A DNA stretch of 10,869 bases. Origin: Deltaproteobacteria bacterium (lineage in GTDB: Bacteria > Desulfobacterota > Binatia > UBA9968). The position numbers and the translations under genes are program-made. Shown piece by piece: positions 1 through 5,749 of this stretch (position 1 is the first letter of the stretch; every line of letters starts with the position of its first letter). Below the pieces are notes generated by a model, which had not been told where the DNA came from, searched no databases, and saw only the letters and a program-made list of their open reading frames with translations. The DNA lies in contig JAHFAP010000097.1 of NCBI GenBank assembly GCA_023250495.1, positions 1-10,869 on the forward strand, written 5' to 3'.

Positions 1-138
1 GCCGTCGCTGTCCGTAAAATAGACGGCCTCCGGCTTCAAATCCGCCAGAATGGATTGGATGGTCGCGCCGAGCTTGCCGGCCTTCGCGGCCGCGTTGCCG
101 GACTCGACGGGGATGTTGACTTTCAGTAAGAACCGCAT
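1..138 (-). CDS. Small hypothetical protein, N-terminal part only
   Basis: A gene runs leftward out of the window. Only its first 46 codons are present, and the frame is open to the edge. The ATG at 138-136 is well supported: an almost perfect Shine-Dalgarno sequence (AGGAGGTGA on the minus strand, 142-150) lies a few bases upstream. The protein begins MRFLLKVNIPVESGNAAAKA and continues with a helix-like stretch (GKLGATIQSILADLKPEAVYF). There is no signal peptide or membrane segment in the visible part. From memory, small cytosolic proteins of roughly 90-100 residues with this type of opening are common hypothetical proteins in soil bacteria. I do not know a function and assign none. The strong ribosome binding site suggests it is well expressed. 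Confidence 0.72.
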   Translation of the reverse strand, partial: MRFLLKVNIPVESGNAAAKAGKLGATIQSILADLKPEAVYFTDSDG

Positions 139-141
139 GCT

Positions 142-150
142 TCACCTCCT
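142..150 (-). promoter_or_regulatory. Strong Shine-Dalgarno of the partial gene at the left edge
   Basis: On the minus strand AGGAGGTGA sits just before the ATG at 138. It fixes the start of that gene and is by far the best ribosome binding site in the window. I saw no convincing -35/-10 pair behind it in 151-301, and nothing else recognisable in that gap. Confidence 0.75.
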
Positions 151-301
151 GAGGGTTTGGTTTTCTTGCTGTTTTGTCACTGATCCTCTGCGACTGCAAC
201 TTGTTTTTGGACGCGACGGATCTCGCCTTTAATGTGTGATTGCAACACCTGACCCCGCTGGCTTGCCGACCCCTTTAGGCCGCCCACCAGATAGCAGCGG
301 G

Positions 302-754
302 TCATTCGGGTCGGAGCGTTTTCCACAGGTCGGGATCATGTCGTCGGAGGAAATCAACCGCCCGATCTATGTGCGGGAGGACTTGCTTCACACAAATCTC
401 AATTATATCTGGACCACAAGATTGAACCGTAATGCCTAAAAAAATACCGACACCCGGCCCGTTCGTGCGGTAATAGATGATGGAAAACGCTATGGCACTG
501 ACACGGCCCTTCACTGAGTCAACTAACGCGTCGACGCTTTGCGCAACAATGATTATTCTTGGTATTTTGACATTGGTTTCGACAAGCACAAATCCTAGTG
601 ATCCGCGAATGGCTTCTTTCAAGGCGAACGCCACCGCTCGCCCAATAGAATCTTGACCATCGTGGTCTACCGCGACAGGAATTTTCTTGGATTGAGGGAC
701 CGCGATGGTCGGAACGAGCAGACAAAGTACGAGCAGCAATATCGATGCTTTCAT
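302..754 (-). CDS. Small exported protein of unknown function
   Basis: The product is 150 residues from the ATG at 754. A GTG at 799 would add 15 residues, but I prefer 754. It places a typical signal peptide (MKASILLLVLCLLVPTIAVP: short positive start, hydrophobic core, small residues near position 18) at the very N-terminus, and GGTGGAG lies about 8 bases upstream. The mature part alternates beta-like stretches (IPVAVDHD, FVLVETNV, IPRIIIVAQSV, AIAFSIIYYR, GVGIFLGITVQ) with an amphipathic helix near the end. Two cysteines (113 and 121) could form a disulfide outside the cytoplasm. The C-terminus (IDRAVDFLRRHDPDLWKTL) is charged. I recognise no named domain. The base composition is visibly more AT-rich than the core genes to the right, which fits recent acquisition. 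Neighbours are more than 160 bases away on both sides, so it is probably a single-gene unit. Export is inferred from the signal peptide only. Confidence 0.65.
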   Translation of the reverse strand: MKASILLLVLCLLVPTIAVPQSKKIPVAVDHDGQDSIGRAVAFALKEAIRGSLGFVLVETNVKIPRIIIVAQSVDALVDSVKGRVSAIAFSIIYYRTNGPGVGIFLGITVQSCGPDIIEICVKQVLPHIDRAVDFLRRHDPDLWKTLRPE

Positions 755-891
755 CGCCTCACTCCACCTTTCCTTACTTTTCGCATTGCTGTCTTTCACC
801 AGTGACCCAAGGATAGGTCCGAGAAAAGGGGGGTGTCAAGTGGGGATATGACCGCAGGACTAGCAGCAGGGTAACACCACTGCATCATTAC

Positions 892-937
892 GAGAGGGGC
901 CTCTCTAAAGCCTGGCACCGTTTCCGGCACCGTTTCC
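892..937. repeat. Perfect tandem 12-mer duplication beside a small inverted repeat
   Basis: GGCACCGTTTCC occurs twice back to back (914-925 and 926-937). Just before it, 892-906 contains GAGAG-GGGC-CTCTC, a 5-bp hairpin with a 4-base loop. Both lie in the gap (755-953) between the exported protein and the FRG gene, which otherwise holds nothing I recognise. The hairpin lies downstream of the FRG gene on the minus strand but has no T-run after it, so I do not call it a terminator. It could be debris of a REP-like or mobile repeat. Confidence 0.6.
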
Positions 938-953
938 CTTGCCAAGTCCTTCT

Positions 954-1715
954 TCAGCGTGACGGGAATTGCTTTTTTAATCTCTCATAGGTGTGTCGGA
1001 GATCCGTGGCCAGTGATTGAAGATCAGGGAAGAGACGGGCGTGAGAAAAGCCGGCTATCAAGAGAGCTTGTCGCAAGGGCTGCCGGTCCTTGCACGGGAT
1101 CGTGATTTCCGCGACGAATGTCTGGTGATCCGGGAGTTGCTGGACGGGTCGACCGGTGGCGTGAATCGTAAACATCGCCCACTGCACGAGCATACGCAGA
1201 TCCAGCTCCGGTCCACTCATTGCCAACACCCGATCGTCGATCTGAGGTCTCTCTGAGGGCCTCATAAACGCTAGATCGATAAGTTCTCGGACCTCCTTCA
1301 TCTCGTGGCTATAAACGTGAGGATACCCTGTTTGTCTTCTGTTCAGTTCCTGCGGATTCAGTGCCCACAGCGTCGCATCTTTGTTCTCGCGCTCTTCACT
1401 TACTGCAAAGTAGAGGGCGGTCAGGACGCCCATCGTCCAGTCCAACAATCTTGTCGGCAATCCAAAATGTTGCATTAGAAGAAGCTTGTGGGACTCTTCT
1501 TGTGGCCAATTGGCGTAACGGAGCGGTGCCTGGCGATCAAAGTTGGCGATGAGGTTAAATTCCGTCCCATCAGGATAGCTTCGGAAAACTTTTGGCACCA
1601 ACATCAAACCCGCTTCCGGCTGCCCACGCCACCATAGGTCTTGTGTTCCTAGCCTTTGGTAGACGTCTGAGACGTGCTCAAGAACTTCCAATAGTGCTGC
1701 AAAGGGCTGTTGCAT
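954..1715 (-). CDS. FRG domain-containing protein
   Basis: The product is 253 residues. The ATG at 1715 is the furthest possible start because an in-frame TGA lies two codons upstream. The ribosome binding site is poor: GAGGG directly abuts the ATG. The protein carries the hallmarks of the FRG domain: WWRGQ at 28-32 (the Arg-Gly pair that gives the family its name, here with Trp in place of Phe), VPKVFRS at 40-46, the signature MQHFGLPTRLLDWT at 81-94, ALYFA at 100-104, FTIHATGRPV at 182-191, and a C-terminal GFSHARLFPDLQSLATDLR near 222-240. There is no signal peptide or membrane segment. The family is widespread, often carried on accessory or phage-related DNA, and its biochemical role is not settled as far as I know. 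The gene stands alone between gaps of about 200 and 180 bases. Family call is firm; function is unknown. Confidence 0.88.
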   Translation of the reverse strand: MQQPFAALLEVLEHVSDVYQRLGTQDLWWRGQPEAGLMLVPKVFRSYPDGTEFNLIANFDRQAPLRYANWPQEESHKLLLMQHFGLPTRLLDWTMGVLTALYFAVSEERENKDATLWALNPQELNRRQTGYPHVYSHEMKEVRELIDLAFMRPSERPQIDDRVLAMSGPELDLRMLVQWAMFTIHATGRPVQQLPDHQTFVAEITIPCKDRQPLRQALLIAGFSHARLFPDLQSLATDLRHTYERLKKQFPSR

Positions 1716-1895
1716 CCCTCAGAAACCTATCCCCGTCACGCTTTTCGTCGACCCAACCAGTAAGATGTAGGTCAGCATAACACGATTGTCGGACCTCGAA
1801 CATTAGCAGCGATTCTCTTGACTCCCCAAAGACTTAAGATGTCTTTACCTCGCTAGCCACCGTCAAACACTCCGGCTTAGGCAAAGATTCGTTCA

Positions 1896-1970
1896 ACGAG
1901 TTTGGCGCAGGGCCAGAATCCTTCTTACTTTTTCCGCCGCGTTTCCAGCGCTCCTAAGGTCGCTGATGCT
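1896..1970 (-). pseudogene. Remnant of a second thiE 3' end
   Basis: Read on the minus strand, this stretch encodes SISDLRSAGNAAEKVRRILALRQTR followed by TGA (1895-1893). It aligns with the C-terminus of the intact ThiE upstream (IISDLVAADEVAEKVKRILAR). From ISDL to ILA, 13 of 19 residues match. The DNA matches at 38 of 57 positions (1911-1967 against 2335-2391) with no gap and with the reading frame kept. No thiE-like sequence is visible upstream of it. The DUF2442 stop (1972-1970) falls exactly at its edge. I infer a leftover thiE terminus, either displaced when the DUF2442 gene arrived or remaining from a lost thiE duplicate. A chance match is unlikely but not excluded at this length. Confidence 0.6.
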
Positions 1971-2311
1971 CAGCCGCGTTGCGACGACCGGCGACCGGAT
2001 CGTCTTGTGAGCCGTGATTTGCGGGCGGCAAGCCATTTCCTGAACGATGCTTGGCTCTCGCCGGAGGGTCGGCCCGCCAGTAAACCTTCTACGCTGATGT
2101 CTTCGTCGATGTCTTCCCAATGGATCCCATGCCCTTTGCCAATTAACCGCCAGTTGTTCTGCTCCGTTTGAGTCGCATGCAAAAGTCTTGGGAACCATGC
2201 GAGCGGCGCGGCGACGGTCCGTCCGTCACTCAAATCGACACGCAGGGTATCATCCGTCACCGTCACGCCTTCGGCATATGGGACGTCAATTTCAATCGCG
2301 GAAATACTCAT
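1970..2311 (-). CDS. DUF2442 domain-containing protein
   Basis: The product is 113 residues. The ATG at 2311-2309 overlaps the thiE stop (ATGA), and GGAGG sits six bases upstream inside the end of thiE, so translation is coupled to thiE. The conserved core is clear: DDTLRVDLSDGRTVAAPLAWFPRLLHAT (20-47), NNWRLIGKGHGIHWEDIDEDISVEGLLAG (52-80), then SFRKWLA (89-95). This is the usual DUF2442 pattern of a strand with an LSDGR turn, PL.W.PRL, and IHW..IDEDISV. The last dozen residues (from about 102) are Arg/Ser-rich and look unlike the family, as if the frame runs past its natural end into foreign sequence. From memory, DUF2442 genes are often paired with DUF4160 genes as toxin-antitoxin-like pairs. 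No DUF4160 partner is visible here. No function is assigned. Confidence 0.88.
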   Translation of the reverse strand: MSISAIEIDVPYAEGVTVTDDTLRVDLSDGRTVAAPLAWFPRLLHATQTEQNNWRLIGKGHGIHWEDIDEDISVEGLLAGRPSGESQASFRKWLAARKSRLTRRSGRRSSQRG

Positions 2312-2976
2312 TCCAAGCCTCCGGGGTGGTGGCGGGCCAGGATTCTTTTCACCTTCTCTGCTACCTCGTCCGCGGCCACAAGATCGCTGATGATCGCAGC
2401 GGAGTCGGTGCCTGCCTTCCAAACTTCAGCCACGTTGCTCTCGTTGATTCCACCGATAGCGACGACAGGAATCTTCACGGCCTTACGGACTTCGCGGAGC
2501 GGCTCCAAACCGCGCGGGGAGTAGCCGGTTTCTTTTGTCGTGGTTCCGAACATCGGGCCAAAGCCGATGTAATCGGCGCCTGCTTGCTCCGCCTCTTTCG
2601 CTTGCACTAGGTCATGAGTGGAGATGCCGATGATTTTTTCTTTGCCGAGGATTTTTCTTGCCGCTTCGAACGGCAGGTCGTCTTGTCCCAGATGCACGCC
2701 GTCGGCGCCGCAGGCGAGCGCGATGTCTGCCCGGTCGTTGATGATGAAAAGGGCGCCTGCGTCGCGGGTGATCTGTCGCGCCTCTTTCGCCAGGGCGAAG
2801 AAATCTCCCGAACTCAATTCCTTCGCCCGTAGCTGGATCAGTTTGGCCCCGCCCTTGAGGAATTCGCGCAGCACGGTTGGCAAAGGGCGCCCTCTGCTTT
2901 GGCTGGCGTCGAGGATCGCGTAGAGAGGGGAGGGGAGGAGCTTTCTTGGGGCGCCTGTTGCCGGGTCACTCAGCAT
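2308..2976 (-). CDS. thiE: Thiamine-phosphate synthase ThiE
   Basis: The product is 222 residues, the normal size for ThiE. The enzyme joins hydroxymethylpyrimidine diphosphate and the thiazole phosphate to give thiamine monophosphate in the cytoplasm. The TIM-barrel motifs are all present: QLRAKEL (48-54) for pyrimidine diphosphate binding, IINDRADIALACGADGVHLGQDDLP (78-102) with the Asn80/Asp81 and Asp99 metal ligands expected from the family, GISTH (117-121), the phosphate-binding GPMFGTTTK (140-148), and VVAIGGI (171-177) for the thiazole phosphate. The first 11 bases overlap the end of ntrC, and there is no Shine-Dalgarno of its own, so it depends on ntrC translation. The first 15 or so residues (MLSDPATGAPRKL) are not conserved, so a slightly later start is possible. 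No other thiamine gene is present in the window. Confidence 0.94.
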   Translation of the reverse strand: MLSDPATGAPRKLLPSPLYAILDASQSRGRPLPTVLREFLKGGAKLIQLRAKELSSGDFFALAKEARQITRDAGALFIINDRADIALACGADGVHLGQDDLPFEAARKILGKEKIIGISTHDLVQAKEAEQAGADYIGFGPMFGTTTKETGYSPRGLEPLREVRKAVKIPVVAIGGINESNVAEVWKAGTDSAAIISDLVAADEVAEKVKRILARHHPGGLE

Positions 2977-4411
2977 CGTTTTTTTTCACGTTGATGTGGA
3001 GGTCGAGGATCTTCTTGCGCAATGTATTACGATTAATCCCCAGGATCTCTGCGGCGCGGATCTGGTTTCCCCTCGTTTTTCTGAGCGTCAGCTCGATGAG
3101 CGGCCGCTCCACCCTTTCGATGACAAGAGAATAAAGGTTGTCGACGTCCACGCCCTTGGTCCTTTGAAAGTAGTCGTCGAGCTTGCGGTGGATGATCTCT
3201 TCGAGGGACAGATTGTCCACCTCGGGCGGGCCTCCGCCTTGCGGGCTCTGGAGCGTGAAGTCTTTGGGGAAGAGGACGGAGCCGGGGGAGAGGACCGCGG
3301 CCCGGATCAGTGTGTTCTCCAGTTCCCGGACGTTTCCCGGCCAGGAGCGCTCTTCCAGCAGCTTGAGGGCTTCGGGTGAAACCCCGGAGATTCGCGTTCC
3401 CATCTCCCGATTGGTCTTATCGATGAAGTAGCTTACCAACTGCGGGATGTCTCCCTTGCGCTCTCTCAAAGGCGGCAGGTAGATCGGAATAACCTTCAGC
3501 CGGAAGTAAAGATCCTCGCGAAAGCGTTTTTCCTTCACAGCCCTTTCCAGCTCCTGGTTCGTGGCGGCCAGGATGCGGACGTTGGCCTTAAGAACTTCTC
3601 TCCCTCCCACGCGGCTATACTCCCGCTCCTGGAGCACCCTGAGAAGCTTCGTCTGGAGCTCCAGCGGGATATCGCCCACCTCGTCGAGCAAGAGAGTCCC
3701 CTCTTCCGCCAGCTCGAACTTGCCTATTCTGCGCTCCAACGCTCCGGTAAAGGATCCCTTTTCGTGGCCGAACAGGTCGCTCTCCAGCAACTCTCGCGGG
3801 ATGGCGGCGCAGTGGACTGCGGTGAAGGGTCTGTTCCAGCGCGGCGAGTTGTAATGAATCGTTTTGGCCACGAGCTCTTTGCCGGTTCCGCTCTCTCCTT
3901 GGATCAGGATGGTGGCGTCCGTGTTCGCCACCTGTCCGATGACCTTGTAAACCTTCTGCATCGCCGGGCTCGTGCCGACCATGTTTCCCGGCTCGTAGCT
4001 CTTTCTGACCTCCATCTTGAGGTCGCGGAAGTCCTGGATGAGCTTGCGGTTCTCCAATGTGTGCTTGACCAGGAGCGAGATCTCCTCGAGGTCCCAGGGC
4101 TTTGTGACATAATCGAACGCGCCGTTTTTCATCGCCTCGATGGCGTTGCGCATGGTGTTGCGGCCCGTGACGATGATGATGGAGGAGTCGATGCCTGCCT
4201 CCTTGGCTTCCTTGAGGAGAGTCAGGCCATCGACGTCAGGAAGATTGATATCAATCAGGCAAACGTCGAAGTTGTTTTCTCTGAGCGCCGCCTGCGCCAG
4301 CCGGCCATTTTCAACCGTCTGGACCCAGTACCCTTCACCTTCAAGGGCCTTTTTCAGCACCTTGCGCTGCGATTCTTCGTCTTCTACGACGAGGATCTTT
4401 CCCTGGTTCAT
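2966..4411 (-). CDS. ntrC: NtrC, sigma54-dependent nitrogen response regulator
   Basis: The product is 481 residues, full length for the family. The receiver domain is at about 5-120: acidic DEE at 11-13, phosphorylated Asp54 in LIDINLPD, Thr82 and Lys104 in VTKPWD. The AAA+ domain is at about 144-375: Walker A GESGTGKE (172-179), the sigma54-contact loop GSFTGA (219-224, a variant of the usual GAFTGA), Walker B LLLDEVGD (240-247), FREDLYFRL (297-305) with the arginine fingers, and sensor II WPGNVRELEN (357-366). A Fis-type helix-turn-helix follows at about 441-471 (GNQIRAAEILGINRNTLRKKI), which closely resembles alphaproteobacterial NtrC. It activates sigma54 promoters after phosphorylation by NtrB. 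The gene lies 70 bases after ntrB. It has no clear Shine-Dalgarno, and the place where one would be is occupied by a heptamer repeat. The 11-base overlap with thiE follows. Confidence 0.95.
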   Translation of the reverse strand: MNQGKILVVEDEESQRKVLKKALEGEGYWVQTVENGRLAQAALRENNFDVCLIDINLPDVDGLTLLKEAKEAGIDSSIIIVTGRNTMRNAIEAMKNGAFDYVTKPWDLEEISLLVKHTLENRKLIQDFRDLKMEVRKSYEPGNMVGTSPAMQKVYKVIGQVANTDATILIQGESGTGKELVAKTIHYNSPRWNRPFTAVHCAAIPRELLESDLFGHEKGSFTGALERRIGKFELAEEGTLLLDEVGDIPLELQTKLLRVLQEREYSRVGGREVLKANVRILAATNQELERAVKEKRFREDLYFRLKVIPIYLPPLRERKGDIPQLVSYFIDKTNREMGTRISGVSPEALKLLEERSWPGNVRELENTLIRAAVLSPGSVLFPKDFTLQSPQGGGPPEVDNLSLEEIIHRKLDDYFQRTKGVDVDNLYSLVIERVERPLIELTLRKTRGNQIRAAEILGINRNTLRKKILDLHINVKKNDAE

Positions 4412-4418
4412 ATAGAAT

Positions 4419-4448
4419 AGTTTCGAGTTCCGAGTTTCAAGTTTCGAG
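4419..4448. repeat. Degenerate heptanucleotide tandem repeat
   Basis: On the plus strand four 7-base units follow one another: AGTTTCG (4419-4425), AGTTCCG (4426-4432), AGTTTCA (4433-4439), AGTTTCG (4440-4446), then AG. The first and last units are identical and the middle ones differ by one base each. The repeat fills much of the 70-base gap between ntrB and ntrC and ends only 8 bases before the ntrC ATG. Unit number could change by slippage and alter ntrC leader spacing. Confidence 0.75.
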
Positions 4449-4481
4449 GTAAAAATCTGGGTTTCATGACCCGAGATTACT

Positions 4482-5609
4482 TCATTCTGCCACGAGCAGC
4501 GACACTTTAAAGCTGGCCCCCGCTCCCTCTCGGCTCTCCACCCGGATCAAGCCGCCGTGCTCTTTGATGATGCGGTAGCAGATCGCCAGGCCGAGTCCGG
4601 TGCCGTTGTTTTTTGTCGAGAAGAACGGGGAAAAGATATGGGGGAGATCTTCTTCTCTGATCCCGGCCCCGTCATCCTCGATGTCGACCCAGATGAACTT
4701 TCCCCGCTCTTTTCCCTGCTCGCGGATGTGAAAGTCGGTTTCCATCCGGGTCGTGACCGTCAGGGAGCCCCGACCCTTCATCGCCTGCAAGGCGTTCTTC
4801 ACCAAGTTAAGAAAGACCTGCGTGAGTTGAGCGCGATCTCCACGGATAGGCGGGAGGCTGGGATCGAAGTTTTTCTTTACGACCACATTCCAATCCACGA
4901 CCGCTTCTCTCTCCAACAGCAGCACCTCGTCGAGGAGTTCATGGATGTTGAGGGCATCGAGGTTGAGTTTTGCCGGCCGGGACAGATCGAGGAGCTGCTC
5001 GATGAGGAGGTTCACCCGGTCGACCTCGCGGATCATGATATCCGCGTACTGGAGCAAGGACGGGTTCCGATTCACTTCGCGTTTGAGCAACTGGGCGGCG
5101 CCCTTGATTCCTCCCAGCGGGTTTTTGATCTCGTGCGCCAGTCCGGCGGCCAGAGTCCCGAGCAGGGCGAGGCGGTCGGCGCGCTGGAGGTCTTCTTCCA
5201 GCTCCTTGCGGTGCGTGAGATCGCGCACCAGCAGGATGCTTCCCAAAAAACGGCCGTAGCGGTCCTGGAGTGGGGAAACAGTCAAACTCACCGGAACCGG
5301 CCGTCCCCGCTGCCTGGCTAAATCCCCTTCCCCTCTGCTGCCGGTCTGGTGCGGGGGCTCGCTCTTTTGCACCATTTCGACCAGCCAGGGAGTTTTTCCG
5401 AACGCGGCTGTGTAGTCCTGGTGTAACGCGTGAGACGCGGGCAGGTCTGTAAGGATCTCGGCGGCCTGGCTGAAGAAGGAGATCTTTCCGTGCCGGTCGA
5501 TGAGGATCACTCCGTCTTCGAGGCTAGTAAGGATATTCTCCCAGGAGATTCGGGAAGCGGGAGCAGCCTTTTCTTCGACGATTCTCATCATATGGCTCAA
5601 AAAAACCAT
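4482..5609 (-). CDS. ntrB: NtrB, nitrogen-responsive sensor histidine kinase
   Basis: The product is 375 residues and soluble; there are no membrane segments, as expected for NtrB (GlnL). The PAS domain is at about 22-135 (ILTSLEDGVILIDRHGKISFF, ending SILLVRDLTHRKELE). The dimerisation/phosphoacceptor domain has LAAGLAHEIKNPLGGIKGAAQLL (153-175) with His159; this sequence is diagnostic of NtrB. The catalytic domain has the N box NLVKNALQAM (268-277), G1 DDGAGI (312-317), SPFFSTK (327-333) and G2 GTGLGLAI (336-343). In the family, PII protein switches NtrB between kinase and phosphatase on NtrC according to nitrogen status. The start is uncertain: ATG codons at 5609, 5591 and 5588 are all in frame before the PAS domain, and none has a clear Shine-Dalgarno. 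No glnA or glnB is present in the window. It is divergent from rimP. Confidence 0.94.
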   Translation of the reverse strand: MVFLSHMMRIVEEKAAPASRISWENILTSLEDGVILIDRHGKISFFSQAAEILTDLPASHALHQDYTAAFGKTPWLVEMVQKSEPPHQTGSRGEGDLARQRGRPVPVSLTVSPLQDRYGRFLGSILLVRDLTHRKELEEDLQRADRLALLGTLAAGLAHEIKNPLGGIKGAAQLLKREVNRNPSLLQYADIMIREVDRVNLLIEQLLDLSRPAKLNLDALNIHELLDEVLLLEREAVVDWNVVVKKNFDPSLPPIRGDRAQLTQVFLNLVKNALQAMKGRGSLTVTTRMETDFHIREQGKERGKFIWVDIEDDGAGIREEDLPHIFSPFFSTKNNGTGLGLAICYRIIKEHGGLIRVESREGAGASFKVSLLVAE

Positions 5610-5653
5610 ACCAGATAAGTGTCTTTAAGAAAACATAGGGGAACGGCCGCCAC

Positions 5654-5700
5654 TTGCATTTGCGTCTCTCTGTATGATAAAAATTTATTACACTTTAGGG
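5654..5700 (+). promoter_or_regulatory. Possible promoter region of the rimP operon
   Basis: The divergent ntrB-rimP gap turns AT-rich here. A TATGAT (5673-5678) resembles a -10 box, and TTGCAT (5654-5659) resembles a -35 box. However, the 13-base spacing between them is too short; with an 18-base spacing the -10 would be TAAAAA (5678-5683). Placement ahead of the leader hairpin is right for the operon promoter, but the boxes are not certain. A promoter for ntrB must lie in the same gap; I could not identify it, and I saw no clear sigma54 -24/-12 site. Confidence 0.3.
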
Positions 5701-5710
5701 GTTAGCACTC

Positions 5711-5735
5711 AAAGTGGGCTATTGCCCGCTTTTTT
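5711..5735 (+). terminator. Terminator-like hairpin in the rimP leader (probable attenuator)
   Basis: AAAGTGGGC (5711-5719) pairs with GCCCGCTTT (5724-5732) around a 4-base TATT loop: nine pairs including one G-T, followed by a T-run through 5735. This has the form of an intrinsic terminator, yet it stands 15 bases before the rimP start and no plus-strand gene ends upstream. It is therefore more likely a transcription attenuator in the leader. From memory, terminator-like hairpins before rimP-nusA are known in other bacteria, where NusA can control its own operon. Feedback by NusA here is inference. Confidence 0.72.
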
Positions 5736-5749
5736 ATTTTGGGGGTATT

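Noticed and set aside
755..799. GTG at 799 as the start of the exported protein
   Set aside because: It would put 15 charged residues ahead of the signal peptide; the ATG at 754 has a better upstream GGTGGAG.
1828..1846. AAAGAC/GTCTTT inverted repeat considered as terminator of the ntrBC-thiE-DUF2442 operon
   Set aside because: The stem is only six weak pairs with a 7-base loop, and no T-run follows on the minus strand. The rest of the 1716-1892 gap shows nothing else.
1893..2198. Open frame of 101 codons overlapping the DUF2442 gene on the same strand
   Set aside because: Its upstream two thirds are an out-of-frame read of DUF2442. Only the last 25 codons resemble anything (the thiE end), so I report that part as a remnant, not as a gene.
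3764..4420. Plus-strand open frame of 218 codons opposite ntrC
   Set aside because: It is antisense to the strongly conserved NtrC receiver and AAA+ domains and has no recognisable motif.
5714..5749. GTG at 5714 as an earlier rimP start
   Set aside because: It lies within the leader hairpin stem, has no ribosome binding site and adds 12 residues not found in RimP.
5610..5749. A tRNA gene before rimP, as in enteric bacteria
   Set aside because: No cloverleaf or T-loop sequence could be found in the gap; only the terminator-like hairpin is present.
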